Source of the DNA: Aporophyla lueneburgensis
Taxonomy: Eukaryota > Arthropoda > Insecta > Lepidoptera > Noctuidae
NCBI GenBank assembly: GCA_932294355.1
Contig: OW028752.1
Span: 23,047,550 to 23,111,549, forward strand
DNA length: 64,000 nt
Direction: 5' to 3'
Shown piece after piece: positions 22,297 through 33,961 of the stretch; position 1 is the stretch's first letter, and every line of letters starts with the position of its first letter. The notes below the pieces were generated by a model. The model was not told where the DNA came from and did no database searches. It worked only from the letters and a program-made list of their open reading frames with translations. The position numbers and the translations under genes were made by a program.

Positions 22297-22535
22297 TTTA
22301 TCCAGTGCGCAAACTGTAACCATGAATTCAGCATATCATTCTAGACCCTCCAACATAGAAAATGTTCGTCGGTTATACAAAAAAAAATCTGCTGTTCGAT
22401 ACATTTTGACCCCGTAGGTATTGCATTTTTCTATGAAACAGCTGATTTTTTTTTGTAAAACCTATGAAAAATTTCTGCGCAATGGGGTCTATAATGATAT
22501 GCTGAATTCATGGTTACAATTTAAGCACTGGATAA
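22297..22535. repeat. Foldback (hairpin) element with about 51-bp arms
   Basis: Arms at 22,297-22,348 and 22,485-22,535 are inverted copies with only a few mismatches (both hold accatgaattcagcatatca in one orientation). The loop is about 136 bp. It could be a MITE or a snapback remnant. Confidence 0.7.
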
Positions 22536-23185
22536 AAACTTATCCTGTATGTAATAGAAAGAGACAGAGGGCGAATACGAGAGTTTTCATAGTTTTCGAG
22601 GGTGCTGAAGCCGATAGTAAGGTCAAAATGAAGGTCGAAGAAGACTGCTGCGAAAATATACAGATTTTTCATTATGGTTTTTGAGGCTGCTAATGCCGGT
22701 TGTGAAGTCAATATACATTTTGAGGATTTTAAAGATAGAGTAAACGACGTTACATTCGGAGTTAAAGAAAAAGCGTAAGGAACTTTGTTCCTGATGGACT
22801 AGTAGGTATCACGTCTTTTCTTAAGCATCTGTTTTTTTTTCAGTTTCTTCTTCAGAGAAAACCATACTTAAATCCAAAAGAGGAGGAGAAGAATTTGCTG
22901 TGTACACAAAAAGATTCAAACTTTACTAATACACACCTAAGTACGTACATAATGAAATTGACTGGAAAATTATGTTCACAATGACATTAAAAAATAATCT
23001 TTAAATCGAAATCTGGACATTAAAACGATATGATCATACTTACTATCAAAATGTACTTACGAAAATACATAATCGAAAATATTTATCTCAAACTTTGCAT
23101 TATTACCTTTTAGCTGAGAGCCGAGATAAAATCAAACTGCAGTAGTACAGTCAAGGGCAAAAATACGTTTGCACTCAGTGAAATT
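22536..23185. other. Intergenic: no gene recognised
   Basis: Contains two imperfect copies of a segment with gaggctgctgaagccg-like words (about 22,600-22,710). Otherwise AT-rich and featureless. Confidence 0.3.
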
Positions 23186-23690
23186 CAAAAAGAGGCCAAG
23201 TGCTCGTCGGACTTGCGCATGAAGGGTTCCGTGCCAACGTACGTTGATTAACATACACATAAACTCAAGCCTTTTCGCATGGGGGTAGGCAGAAACTAAG
23301 GAACGCTACGATCTACGATCGCGATCCTGAGATACTCCTTTTGACTCGTTTACGTTCATAATTCTGGTTAAACACGGTGGTTGCGAGCACTACGCACCTG
23401 ACTTTTCTGAAGAACATCACCAATAAGGTCACTATATGTCGTTCTTAGGAGTCCTCTCCCGGCGTTTCAACTCACAGTAATTAAACAACATGTAAAAAAA
23501 AACAACAGTTCTGCGTTCGCTAGTTTTTAGCTAGAGTATTTGTGGCCATAAGAGTAAGTAAACAGTTTGTGAAAATGTCAAGTGCCTTTCTGTTGAGATT
23601 CAAAAGATACAGCCCTGTGACAGACGTAGGGAAGCAGCGGAGCCCTAGTGATAGGATCCCGTGGCACAGAACCCTAAAAACTGTAAACCA
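23186..23690 (-). repeat. ggttccgt lepidopteran repeat, split by an RTE LINE tail
   Basis: Left end ggccaagtgctcgtcggactt..gggttccgt and right end gataggatcccgtggcacagaaccctaaa are the two ends of the repeat seen in full at 32,952-33,637. The middle (about 23,268-23,470) is replaced by a reversed RTE-type LINE C-terminus (gcctttt..catggggg, gcgagcactacgcacctgac). Confidence 0.55.
23268..23470 (-). mobile_element. RTE LINE C-terminal fragment
   Basis: On the minus strand it reads like the C-terminal end (GQVRST..NR..RSSWR) of an RTE-type reverse transcriptase, as at 62,337-62,655. It is a short, degraded, 5'-truncated copy. Confidence 0.55.
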
Positions 23691-24221
23691 AAAACTCGCT
23701 TCAGAATTTTCAATAGCGTTCACATATTTTAGCCCCTTACTGTACATGTAGGGCGATACGATCCATACATTATCGTGTGAAGTAAATTGTAAAACATTTC
23801 ATGTGTGAACCAACCCGACGTGATATACGAGTATAGGCGACGCTTGCGTTTCCACGCACATTACATCGTGTGGAAATATACCGAAATTTACATCAAAATA
23901 CTTTATTTATTGGTGTTGGGACGCTTTTGGGAATTAGAGCTGCATGTCTTCGTTTAAGATATTTTATTACAACTACTGAAGCTTCATTGTCATATAGGAA
24001 GCTAGCTGTTGGTAAAAAAAACCGTCTTTTGCTAGGTTATGGTCTTCCCATGTGCCAAATTTCATCGAAATCCGTTGAGCTGTTTTAGGGTTAAAGCGTA
24101 ACAAACAACCATCTATAATAATCGTAATAATTAATTTTGTTTCATTAATTATTATTTCCTTCGTTTGTTAAGGTACCTGATACTAAATTATTTTTATTGA
24201 AAATATTTGCAGTTCTTTGAC
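23691..24221. other. Intergenic: no gene recognised
   Basis: AT-rich sequence with a 3' piece of the type ccaaatttcatcgaaatccgt (about 24,055-24,080), typical of old Helitron-like or LINE repeats. No reading frame of interest. Confidence 0.3.
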
Positions 24222-24375
24222 AGTTGTTACGGGGAGTAGGAATCACGAAAGTCTGAAAACCAGTCTTACCAAGGGGTATCGCGTTACCCAGTAACTGAGT
24301 GGAGGGGGTCCGATAGGCAGTCAGTCCATGTAAATTACTGGTATTCAGCTGCATCCATTTGGACTGGAAGCTGAC
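24222..24375 (-). repeat. tgttggggtcggcttcc-family repeat, reversed copy
   Basis: Contains accagtcttaccaagggg, cccagtaactgagtgg and attcagctgcatcc, the reverse of the order seen at 3,544-3,750. Confidence 0.55.
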
Positions 24376-24446
24376 CGCAACATTCATAAAAACATTGTAC
24401 TTAGGTAAGTAAGTATACGGTCTATGGGCGGTTAATGCTTGTCTCT

Positions 24447-24641
24447 TACTGAAGGGGTCTGCTAGGACCGATGTCTGCCAGGATCGCGAGATTGTTCAAA
24501 CGAGATACCGTGGCTCTGGCATATGGGTAACTGAAGGAACACGGGTGGGTTTTAGTCAGTAAAAGTCTGACACACCCTCCCGCTCCGCCCAGAGCGGGAG
24601 AAGTCATTTGATGATTTCCCATCCAGAAAAAAAAAAAATGT
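24447..24641 (+). mobile_element. R1-clade LINE 3' end
   Basis: Plus-strand copy with the family order: ggaccgatg..ctgcca, cgagattgttcaaacgagat, acacgggtgggttttagtca, the 9-bp-stem hairpin at 24,577-24,600, gatttcccatcc and a poly(A) of about 12. Confidence 0.75.
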
Positions 24642-24784
24642 TTGTCTCTTCTTTGTGCGAGAGATTGTTTTACCTTCCAGTGAGACAATAAAATATTGAT
24701 TTGAATGCAAAACTAATTTTTTCAAATACCGCAAAAACATGGAAGGTAGAAAGAAGACATTATAACCAATAAATCAGCTCATAA

Positions 24785-24975
24785 TGTTCCCATGGGTGGG
24801 ACACGACTTCCTCTTTTCGAGAAGAATTGGGCAGTAAACTACCACGCGGACCCAGTGCGGGTACATGTCTTCGAATTTTTGTTTCTAGGACATGCCGGTT
24901 TCCTCACGATGTTTTCCTTCACCGTTTTGAGAGCAGTGGTGATGAAATAAATTAAACAAAGAAAAGCGCTTGTCT
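24785..24975 (-). repeat. SINE copy, reversed
   Basis: Reverse-strand relative of the SINE at 3,097, with the shared ggtgaaggaaaacatcgtga word and the body cgaagacatgtacccgcact..cgcggt. The tRNA-like head is missing or decayed. Confidence 0.6.
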
Positions 24976-25745
24976 GAGTTGTTCTTATTATTATCTTATC
25001 CCTTTAGAGATAAAGCTCTAATGGGTTATTTAAAAATAAATTCGGCACTCCGTTAATTAATAAACCTAGATTAACCCTTAACCTCTAAGTCCCTGAGATA
25101 CCACATTTGGTATAGACACAATGGTTTTTTAATTGTTTTTGTATTTACGGCATTCAATGGGTTAAATACATTGTGATGGAAATTTCCATCCGTTTCCGTT
25201 CCAGTAATTTTGTTTTTATAATTGGAAAAAAGTGGTTTATTATCACACTACACATTTTGTTCTCAGTAGGTTAGTTCTGAAAACATAAAGATGTAATACT
25301 AACTTACATCCAAATAAATTTAATTTGGTTAAAAAGTAAAAATCGTGCATTTAAGGGTTAACACCAAGGATAATTTTGTCCTGGTAGTGCATTTCCGAAA
25401 CTGTTAACCTCCACGCGAGCGAAGCCGTATGCAAAAGCTAGGAATGAATAAATAACGTCTACATTTAAAGGTAAGTTAAAAAGCAGTTACCCTCACATGA
25501 ACCCCATACTTTATTCGAGGCCTGAAGCTCCAAGGTGCTGTAAGGAAGTCACGTAAAAAATTAAATAAAACTTCGCTCCACTGAATATTAGTACGTGCAG
25601 AAAGAGATTACTCCAAACTTCGCTGGAGTATCTTTATTTGCTTAACTTTTTTATTGCTTTTGACTGTTTTACTTGACTTTTGATCTCATGTTCTCGTGTT
25701 TTTATTATTTTATGTAAAAACAAAGATCTTTGGAAACGACAGTAT
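24976..25745. other. Intergenic: no gene; decayed Helitron-like tail
   Basis: A fragment at about 25,378-25,440 (ctggtagtgcatttcc..gcgagcgaagccg..caaaagctag) is a Helitron-like tail. The remainder is AT-rich with no feature seen. Confidence 0.35.
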
Positions 25746-25880
25746 GCCATCATTTCAGCCGGAAGTCGTCCACTGCTGGGCATAGGCCTACTTAAATAAT
25801 GTTCCCACTGCTGGTACGCAGGTTTCATCTCTGTGAGAGGGAGTGGGCCATATAATCCACCATGTGTGTCCAGTGTGTTA
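25746..25880 (-). repeat. atcatttcagccg..cgtccactgctgg retroposed repeat, partial
   Basis: Starts catcatttcagccggaagtc and continues with cgtccactgctgggcatagg, then a divergent body with gagagggagtgggcc. Better copies are at 60,128 and 62,913. Confidence 0.5.
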
Positions 25881-26059
25881 CGTAATAAGGGTGTTGTTTA
25901 ATATGTCTGATGATGTAATCATAATATAGATCTCTATATCTGTAATGTCCTAGCTAAATGGCTACGACTTTAAAGCAGCCTGCCATTCAAGGTTGCAGAT
26001 TTACGAGAACCTGGCAAGTAGGTGCCTTGTAGGGAATTTGGTTTACAATGATGGTCTGA

Positions 26060-26380
26060 AACGCACGAAATTCCGGGAGTCCATTACCCCGGCCTGGAAG
26101 AGGGCGTTGTTCGTCTTCCGACGCCCGAAGCGGCTGCTTCTGGTTGGGTGAGTGGAAGAGATCTCCCGCTCACTTTCTGCAGCCTACTTTGCTTCGCGGT
26201 TGTATCCTTTTGCGACATGACTGTTTCGCAGAAGGATACCACCACGTCCCAGGACTCCTCACTGCCAACCTTCGAGTCGATAAGGGCACTGACGGATCGC
26301 TCTCGGATCGTACTCCTGACATGAGGGTACGCCGCGGCACCTCCCAAGTGGTACACTCTGCTGGCGTATGCCGCGCCGTG
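26060..26380 (-). pseudogene. R1-clade LINE C-terminal fragment
   Basis: The minus frame contains SWDVVVSFCETVMSQKD, matching the C-terminal segment EREWEAVTSFCEAVMLVKE of the R1-type element at 43.8 kb, followed by a basic tail. It is therefore a truncated second R1-like lineage; amino-acid divergence from the 43.8 kb copy is large, so it is old or from another family. Confidence 0.6.
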
Positions 26381-27094
26381 TCCTACCGGATGTGTATCCT
26401 GCCTATCTGACCTGTGATGATCTGACTTCGTCTTTGATCAGGGCGCACAAGTCCAAACTCAAGTATTGTCAAAGAGCAATGGAGTGTAGCAATTAAAAAT
26501 CCAAACTCATCGACCAAATAGATACGCAAGGTATTTCATGAGACTAAAACTCAAAATTCACTGTCTAAACAAGTGAATAAGTAATTTGTTTGCTTGTCAT
26601 ATCCTGTGTCACAATATTTGGAGGACAAATGCCCGGATACCAGCAAATTCAGTGCGAGTACCTCTTCGTGATAAATGGTCACACACTTCATTAGTGAATG
26701 AGGTTTAATGGCTATAACTCGTGCACAGACTATAAAGTAAATAGATTATTCAATTATCGAATAGATAGTGTTGTTCTCTTGTATACAATGGGTAATGATT
26801 ATCTATTCACTATATTGTTTTAAATTGATAGATGATATGGTTGTAATTAGGTACATACGTGAGTAATATATGCAAAATAGGTTTTGTATGAATTATTAGC
26901 GTCGATTGAGCTATTTAGGATATTCAGATAATCTTTAAAAAAAATGTCCTCCTCGCTGAGATTGTCATTGCGGACAGTCTCATCGAGACTAGTCATCGAC
27001 TCGGAATATATCATAATGCACTAGTGTGTGCGCAGACACAGGTGCACTCTCTTCTTTAACTTTTATAATCCAAATGGTCGCCATTACGATCGGA
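26381..27094. other. Intergenic: no gene recognised
   Basis: AT-rich, no repeat end or long frame identified. Confidence 0.3.
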
Positions 27095-27270
27095 GCGAGA
27101 TCAGGTGCAAGGCCATGCATTCTGAGGCAACGCGGGGTATCACACCGCCGGCTTCAAACTGTAAACTCCGGGTTGTAACTGTGAAAAACTCTATAACATT
27201 TTCACTGACCTGGGAATCGAATCCGGGACTCCACGCACAGCAGTCGCACTTGCGACTACGACACTATCTG
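27095..27270 (-). repeat. tRNA-derived SINE, reversed
   Basis: Has a reversed B-box in ctgggaatcgaatccgggac followed by the reversed A-box region in tcgcacttgcgactacgaca. Upstream there is a body with tgcaaggccatgcattctga. Confidence 0.5.
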
Positions 27271-28317
27271 GAAAATACAAATAATCTTAATACAAGTTTG
27301 TGAAGAGGATAGGTTATAGTAGGTTAACTTAGGCAACTGTCAATCTGCAGGTGGTGCATTCACCACATCAGTACAAGAACATACCATCTCGCTGAATTTT
27401 CTACGTATAATTTTTTGAATAATTCCTATTGAGGAACGTCCTTTAATAGATTACACATACTATGCTTCACATATAAAATCTAGGTCAAGATTCATAAAAG
27501 TAGATTTCAAATCTCACACATCCCGAAGTCAACGAGATTTCAAGATGGCGCCGGCTTCAAATTGACACATCCGGCGGGCGCTTTGACGCGGGCCCTCGCC
27601 GGAAGCACACTTACAGCCTCCTGATATCCACTCTAGTGAAGACCTTCTTCCTGCTAAAGTGTAGCCCTCTGACGACTTGTGTGTCGATCTTTGTAAGTGA
27701 GATCTATTTTGTTGTGTCCTTTGCCTCAACGAGGCCGCTTATGAAACTTTTTTTTTGGCGCGTAATAATGCGGTGGTTGTTCTTTTTTCGAAATCTTTGA
27801 AAGTTTGGTGAGGCTGTATTATAAGGCAGATTGCATTTTTCGTCATTATATATTCGGACTGAGACATACCTATAGATTGATATTGTGCCAAAGAAATACT
27901 GAATAAAAAATTGAAAAAAAAAAATGTTTGAATTGATTGACTGAATTGAATTACATTGTGTGTGTTGCCGGCTATGAAAAAATAGAACTAAACAACTTAG
28001 AAAAGGACTATTGATAAAAGTATACAGATAAGTGACCTGCAATATGCACCGCGTGTGTGATTGCTCGCAAAAAAGTTTCAGGCGTATCGTAACAATCAGA
28101 TAATATTCTGCACTTTTTGCAAGCTCCTTCATGAGTACGAATTTCAATAGTAGCTATGAAATTATTACTTGTTTAACCTATTGAATTTACTATATTAATA
28201 GCTAAAACGCGCTCGACCTACATGCAGGATTCGTCCACACCGTTCAAGACAGACAGGAGAAAGAGAGGCATTTGTTCTGCAATGAGAGAAAATAAAGCTA
28301 AAAATCCCTATTAATAT
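27271..28317. other. Intergenic: GC-rich block 27,530-27,730, no gene recognised
   Basis: A GC-rich block contains atggcgccggcttc and gggccctcgccgg, followed by ttgtgtcctttgcctcaacg. It could be part of an old LTR, but no terminal TG..CA pair or partner copy is visible. A minus frame of 147 codons (27,704-28,147) matches nothing I know. Confidence 0.3.
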
Positions 28318-28502
28318 TATAAATGTGAAAGTAACTCTGTCTGTCTGTTACGCCTTCACGACTAAACTACTGAATCGATCTTGATGAAATTGGTACGGGG
28401 TAAGTTTGAATCCCAAGAAAGGACACAAGTTACTTTTTATCCCGTGACTTCGTCTGCATCCGCAACATTTACGCGAAAGAAGTTCCGGGCAAAAGCTAGT
28501 AA
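28318..28502 (+). mobile_element. Helitron-like repeat, second subfamily
   Basis: Starts near tattataaatgtgaaagtaa, has (GTCT)n, ctactgaatcgatcttgatg and ends gggcaaaagctagtaa. The subfamily is also seen at 54,010-54,560 and 55,018-55,227. Confidence 0.6.
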
Positions 28503-29700
28503 TAAATACAATAAAGTGCTTATGAGTATCAATGAGTGCAATCTGCTGCTGTATGAGTTCTTGGTATAAGAAGAATCTTTTTGGGGGCGACCGTACCGCC
28601 CCTAAGAGATTTATATTTTTTTTTTCGGAATATTATCTCGCAGATCAACCTATGAGGTTGTCGGCTGCTTAACGGATCTTGCCTGTGGCTACCTTAATAA
28701 ATTAAGTCCTCCAGCCAGGGCTTAAAAAACTTAAATAAGAGCGACTACTCGCTAAGGGCCTTCCTGTGAGCTACGGACCTCGGTTTAGGGCATAGCTGGT
28801 ACAGGGCAGCAAGGGACGGGCTGGATCGGAATTATCCAAAATATATTGCCTACATAATATAATATGTATATCCTCTTGAGTCGAAGTTAGTATTTCCATG
28901 CACAAGAATAATAATATTGCCCCTATAATATGTAGGAAATAACAATGAAAACTTGCCCAGTTTCACCAAGTTGTAACCAAGTTCAAACTGTTTTGATGTT
29001 TATGTTCAAGTTTATGTGTTTATGTAAATGTAACAAACATAACCTGAATTAGCTATAACTAACATTGTGTTGGTTTAGGACAGGTAGGTAAGTACATACC
29101 TACTGGACAAATATTTAAAGGTGTTAGGTTAAGTCACCGGTGGAATGGTCATTTATGGGTTCCTAATTGATTTGAATAAATTGGGAGTTTCCTGTATTTT
29201 GATAGTATGTTGACATTTATTTTTTAATACGGGAAATTACTATCTATACTGGGCGATCGCCAACCTGCCTGCCAAGCGTGGCGATTATGGTAATACCCAC
29301 GCCCCCCGCATAAATGATAAAAAATTGCTTAATTTTTGGAAGTAGGTTTGAACAAACACTTTTACACGTCAATAATATTCTTTAAGCTATATGAGGTCGG
29401 CTTTTCTTATCTGACTACTCTGAAAAGTAAGGCCGAAACAAACTCAGAGGTCACAGTCTCTTTTAAAGTCCAGACATATTGACATCTTGGTCATATCATG
29501 TGAAGACCATGTATAATAGCCGTCTGAAATGCTCCTTAGAGGAAAGAACCACACAGACCGAGCGGACCCGTCCAGTCAGTGCACGCACCCGTCACCAATC
29601 GTGCAGCTTAACTCATAGCTGACTACTGAGCTTCATGAAAGTACAGCGTAATGATAATCATTTAAAAGGTTAAATCTGTAACAATCTGCAACATTCTAAC
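28503..29700. other. Intergenic: repeat debris, no gene
   Basis: A block 28,570-28,830 with gatcaacctatgaggttgtc and ctaagggccttcctgtgag looks like an unclassified repeat. A reversed 60-bp piece of the cgccacgcttggcagg repeat lies at about 29,250-29,310. No host exon is recognised. Confidence 0.35.
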
Positions 29701-29704
29701 CTTG

Positions 29705-30066
29705 GCTCTCGTCTTTTTTACAAGCTTTATATTAGCTTCACTTGTATGTAACCGTCTCCTTATAGCGCGATTTTGACCCACTTTAAACGACCAGATTTCA
29801 TTCAAACTTTGCACACCTATCAAAAACCGATGACAATGCAATAATTTCATAAATTTGTGCCATTATTCTTGCCAGGGTTACCAGGACAGCAAAAAAACTG
29901 TCTTCGAAAACTACGCTGACATACGTCACAAACTACGCTGACTTACGTCTCAAAATTCGAAACACAGTAAAAAATAGAAAATAAATAATAGTTTAAAAAA
30001 AATTAAAAAAGCGTGGGGTGGCTGATATCAATAAAAAATACCTTAAAAAGCACCCCACGCTTTTTT
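29705..30066. repeat. Hairpin-ended repeat, left member of an inverted pair
   Basis: The segment from acaagctttatattagcttc to the hairpin at 30,005-30,066 recurs in inverted orientation at 32,474-32,850. The hairpin stem is AAAAAAGCGTGGGGTG pairing with CACCCCACGCTTTTTT, with a loop of about 30 nt containing ctgatatcaataaaaaa. A short direct duplication (aaactacgctgac) lies at 29,909-29,942. Confidence 0.7.
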
Positions 30067-30200
30067 TCCTTTTTAGTTTGGTGTTCTATGTAAGCGTGTT
30101 TTTAGTTTTTCAACCGACGAAAAAAACGGAGGAGGTTCTCAATTCAACGCGTATTTTTTTTTAAACTATTATTTTTTACAATTTGCGGTGTTTAAGCTAT

Positions 30201-30525
30201 ATAAGGTGTATCTATTCATACACGAAATATTTTAAGAGGTACACCTGTAGGTGGTAAAGAAGCTATAGAAGTAAAAAGAAAATTTTTATCTAAGCGTTTT
30301 GAATTTTCGTAATTATCATATTTTTAAAACTGCTTGAGACGTTTTGCCGGGCCGTAAATAATAAGAAGGAGCCAGTATTCCTTATGTGCGTCAAATAATG
30401 TATAAATATTAAATTTTGAAAAAAAGGCATTATTTTAGAAAAAAATTTTTTTCGTTGCTGTAGCTTCTTTACCACCTACAGGTGTACCTCTTAAAATATT
30501 TCGTGTATGAATAGATACACCTTAT
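30201..30525. repeat. Perfect 65-bp inverted repeat (foldback)
   Basis: Bases 30,201-30,265 and 30,461-30,525 are exact inverted copies over all 65 positions, starting ataaggtgtatctattcata. The 195-bp loop is AT-rich and not inverted. Identity of the arms implies a very recent origin or gene conversion between them. Confidence 0.85.
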
Positions 30526-30589
30526 AGAAGACTACGAACATAATGTAATATTGCTCATCCCCTATAGCAAATAGCGTGATTCTTTGCAG

Positions 30590-30790
30590 CCTACGGACCA
30601 ATCAGACTTAGAGGCAGAAACTATTGAACTCCACCTGCTGCGATCCTTGCATACTCCTGTGGCATCTGGATTATACTACGCACCTGACCTTTCTGATGAA
30701 AATCACCAATAAGGTATATATGTAGATATATATTTCCTTCCACGGGCGTCCCCTCTCGGCGTTTCCACACACATATGCTGCCAAAGGCCT
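30590..30790 (-). mobile_element. RTE LINE C-terminal fragment
   Basis: Reversed words actacgcacctgacctttct, gatgaaaatcaccaataagg and cgtcccctctcggcgtttcc match the C-terminal coding part at 62,400-62,530. Degraded. Confidence 0.55.
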
Positions 30791-31784
30791 CCTCAGAGAC
30801 TAGACTTCCAGCAGTAGATGTTTTTCGACTGTAATGATGATTCTAAGGACAGGCATGAGGAACAGGGTCTAAAGTTTACTCATTCTCCATGGAAAAAGGA
30901 AGATTCTCCGTCCAGACGGGTATTCTGTCTGCTGGGCAGCTGCCTAACTATTGATGTCGGGACGTTGTACTTGGGGTTGCCACCCGTACTTTATAGTAAA
31001 GTATTGTACAGACGCCACCAGGTCAAGCTACCCGAAACTGTCAATTTTTCCCAATGAACCTTGAACCTAATGCTCTAGAAATAAAGTCGAAAATCTATCA
31101 AAGAAATCTGACAGATTGTAGTAGCTTGATGTGTTGTCGTCTGTACGTTATTTCACACAATTGTACTCTATACTTTATGAGAACAAGAAAGTACACGAAA
31201 ATACTTTATTTTGCAAGATTTGATTTCTTTGGGAAATTGAAAAGTTTAGTCGTGAGTACTTTTTCGTTAAACGAAATTTAACTCATACAAATTGCAAAGA
31301 GCAATAAAAATATATGTTATAAATATATAATAATAAAAACAAATAAATCATACTTTATTTTTATACTATGTACTTTTTGTTCTCACCTATAAAAACCAAT
31401 GTACTTTAATTGCAAGAAAAAAGATGGCAACCCTAGTTGTACTGTGTAGTTGCCTGGAAAATGCTGCTTGCGTGATGCAGGATTTTGCGTGATGTCAGTG
31501 TTGCATAGTTCGCATTTGGCGGTGTAGATGCCGCCACATGCACCATTCCACATTTTGGTAGTTATGTTTAAGTCCCATGTTACAGGGGGCAAGCCTATCA
31601 CCATCAAATGGGAACAAAACCAATCAGAAATTCCAGAATTTCCAGATAGAAAAACCCAATATCTCTTTGTATGATATGTACCTAAATCAAACTCGGGATC
31701 TCAAGTTTGCGACCACTAAACCAACGAGCAGTTCAAAAGAAACAATTTTAAAAACCCTTTAGAGCGATTCATCTCCCTTAAGAT
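30791..31784. other. Intergenic: no gene recognised
   Basis: Two frames of 75-79 codons lack recognisable motifs. A short SINE-like tail with gggatctcaagtttgcgacc lies near 31,690-31,730. Confidence 0.3.
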
Positions 31785-32027
31785 CATCATTTTAGTTGAA
31801 ATACGTCCACTGCTGGACATAGGCCTCCTCCAATTTGCTATAATCGCCACGCTTGGCAGGACGATTGGCGATCACAGTATGGTATCGCAGTATTTTACCA
31901 TCACTGTTACCAAAACGGGGAAAGAAAACATCGTGGGAAGCCGGGCTTGCGTGGTAGATTACAGGTCACACCTCCCTCGGAGGAGAGGGTTCTGTCCCAG
32001 CAGTGGGAACCTGACAGGCTGATTATG
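31785..32027 (-). repeat. cgccacgcttggcagg retroposed repeat, composite copy
   Basis: Begins tcatcattttagttgaaata, has cgtccactgctggacatagg and tataatcgccacgcttggca, then continues into a SINE-like body (ggaaagaaaacatcgtggga, cagcagtgggaacctgacag). Confidence 0.5.
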
Positions 32028-32473
32028 CTTAACCCTTAAAAACTTAAACTGACAATAGGTATAGACGTAAGTTTGAGGCAGTAGTAGGTACCTACAGCAC
32101 ATTCGAGACATATTTCACTAAAATGAAATATGAGTGTGTGAGACCTGACTGGGAGGAATTCATATTAGCTTCCAATGGTTGTGCAATTGTAATATATCTG
32201 TACTACGTGAGAATATTTTGGAGTATCGGTTAAATATAAAGCTTTGTTCTTCCGTGATTTCTATAACAAATCATCAATACTGATAATATCCCGAAGAGAT
32301 GAGTAGAAGTGTTTCTGTTGTGTAAAGTCTAACGGATAATTTAAGTTTGCAAAATGGTCCACTCCTTCGAATAACAAAAGCTGTCATTCTTTAACAACAA
32401 AAAAAAAATGTTTAAAAAAAACTACAAAACACGCTTCCATAAAAAACCAAACTAAAAAGTAGAAAATAATAGA

Positions 32474-32850
32474 AAAAAAGCGTGGGGTGCCTGATATCAA
32501 TAAAAAAATACCTTAAAAATCACCAGGCACCCCACGCTTTTTTAGGTTTTTTTTTAAACTATTATTTATTTTCTATTTTTTAGGGTGTTTCGCATTTTGA
32601 GACGTATGTCAGCGTAGTTTTCGAAGACAGTTTTTTGCTGTCCTGGTAACCCTGGTAAGGATAATGGCACTTTATGAAATTATTGCATTATCATCGGTCA
32701 TTGACAGGTGTGCAAAGTTTGAATGAAATCTGGTCGTTTAAAGTGGGTCAAAATCGCGCTATAAGGAGTCGGTTACAAACAAACATACAAAAATACTAAC
32801 ATACAAACTTAAAAACAAACAAACATACAAGTGAAGCTAATATAAAGCGT
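32474..32850. repeat. Hairpin-ended repeat, right member of the inverted pair
   Basis: Hairpin at 32,474-32,543 with a stem of about 20 bp (gcgtggggtgcctg against caggcaccccacgc), then the body in inverted order relative to 29,705-30,066: gtcagcgtagttttcgaaga, gtcctggtaaccctgg, gtttgaatgaaatctggtcg, ending near gaagctaatataaagcgtgt. Confidence 0.7.
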
Positions 32851-32951
32851 GTAAAAAAACAAAATCGGTTCAGCCGTTTGGGAGCTACGATGCCGCAAAT
32901 AGAGACATATACATACTCGTACATCCACAAATCCGTGTTTATAACACACTT

Positions 32952-33637
32952 TTTAGGGTTCCGTTGCCAAATGGCAAAAAACGGAACCCTTATAGATTCG
33001 TCATGTCTGTCTGTCCGTCTGTCTGTCTGTCTGTCTGTCCGTCCGTATGTCACAGCCACTTTTCCCCGAAACTATAAGAGCTACGCTGTTGAAACTTGGT
33101 AAGTAGATGTATTCTGTGAACCGCATCAAGATTTTTACACTAAAATAGAAAAAAAACAATAAATTTTGGGTTTCCCCATACATAGAACTGAAACTCAAAA
33201 TGTTTTTTTTTCATCAAACCCATACGTGTGGGGTATCTGTGAATAGGTCTTCAAAAATGGTATTGAGGTTTCTAATATAATTTTTTTCTAAACTGAATAG
33301 TTTGCGCGAGAGACGCTTCCAAAGTGGTAAAATGTGTGTCCCCCCCCCGTAACTTCTAAAATAAGAGAATGATAAAACTTAAAAAAATATATGATGTAAA
33401 TTACCATATAAACTACCACCGAAAATTGGTTTGAACGAAATCGAGCAAGTAGTTTTTTTTTTTAAAACGTCATAAATCGTAAACCGCAATTTACCGTTTA
33501 TTCAATCAGCTGAAATATAAAAATAAAAAAAAAAACATTTATTTTCATAACCATAAACCTTATGCATAAACCGAGAATACCTACAGGTTTGTACGGAACC
33601 CTCGGTGCGCGAGTCCGACTCGCACTTGGCCGGTTTT
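32952..33637 (+). repeat. ggttccgt lepidopteran repeat, full copy with (TCTG)n
   Basis: Starts tagggttccgttgcc, has (TCTG/TCCG)n at about 33,004-33,047, and ends gcgcgagtccgactcgcact followed by tggccgg. The ends carry the inverted word gggttccg/cggaaccc. No coding frame. Common in lepidopteran genomes as I remember; class unclear. Confidence 0.65.
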
Positions 33638-33664
33638 TTACGTCAGGGATTAAAACTAGAATCT

Positions 33665-33740
33665 TTACTAATATTATAAAGCTAAAAAGTTTGTTTGGTT
33701 GGTTGAACACGCTAAACTCAGGAACTACTGATTCGGATTG
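33665..33740 (+). mobile_element. Helitron-like repeat, 5' fragment
   Basis: Only the first part of the family is present: aatattataaagctaaaaag, ttggttgaacacgctaaact and actactgattcgg. Confidence 0.45.
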
Positions 33741-33961
33741 AAACACAACTCGGAATCCTACAGTTAGTAGAGCACTTATCGTCCAACGATGACTAGACCA
33801 ACATAGCATTCGATCGCGTTCTTGTCAAGTTGATAACTTACTATTCTGTTCTGGTTCTTCTCTTTTGACGCCCACAGCCTCTTATTTGATGATAAGGTTC
33901 TTAAAATACAATAACTTAACCTTTTCCTGACTTAATCAGGCTAAACTTTTTAACCTTTTAT

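Noticed and set aside
27530..27730. Possible LTR of a Gypsy element with a primer-site-like tggcgcc
   Set aside because: No matching partner LTR, no TG..CA ends and no gag-pol motifs nearby.
33004..33047. (TCTG)n tract as a CRISPR-like or spacer array
   Set aside because: Simple microsatellite inside a known type of lepidopteran repeat; no spacers.
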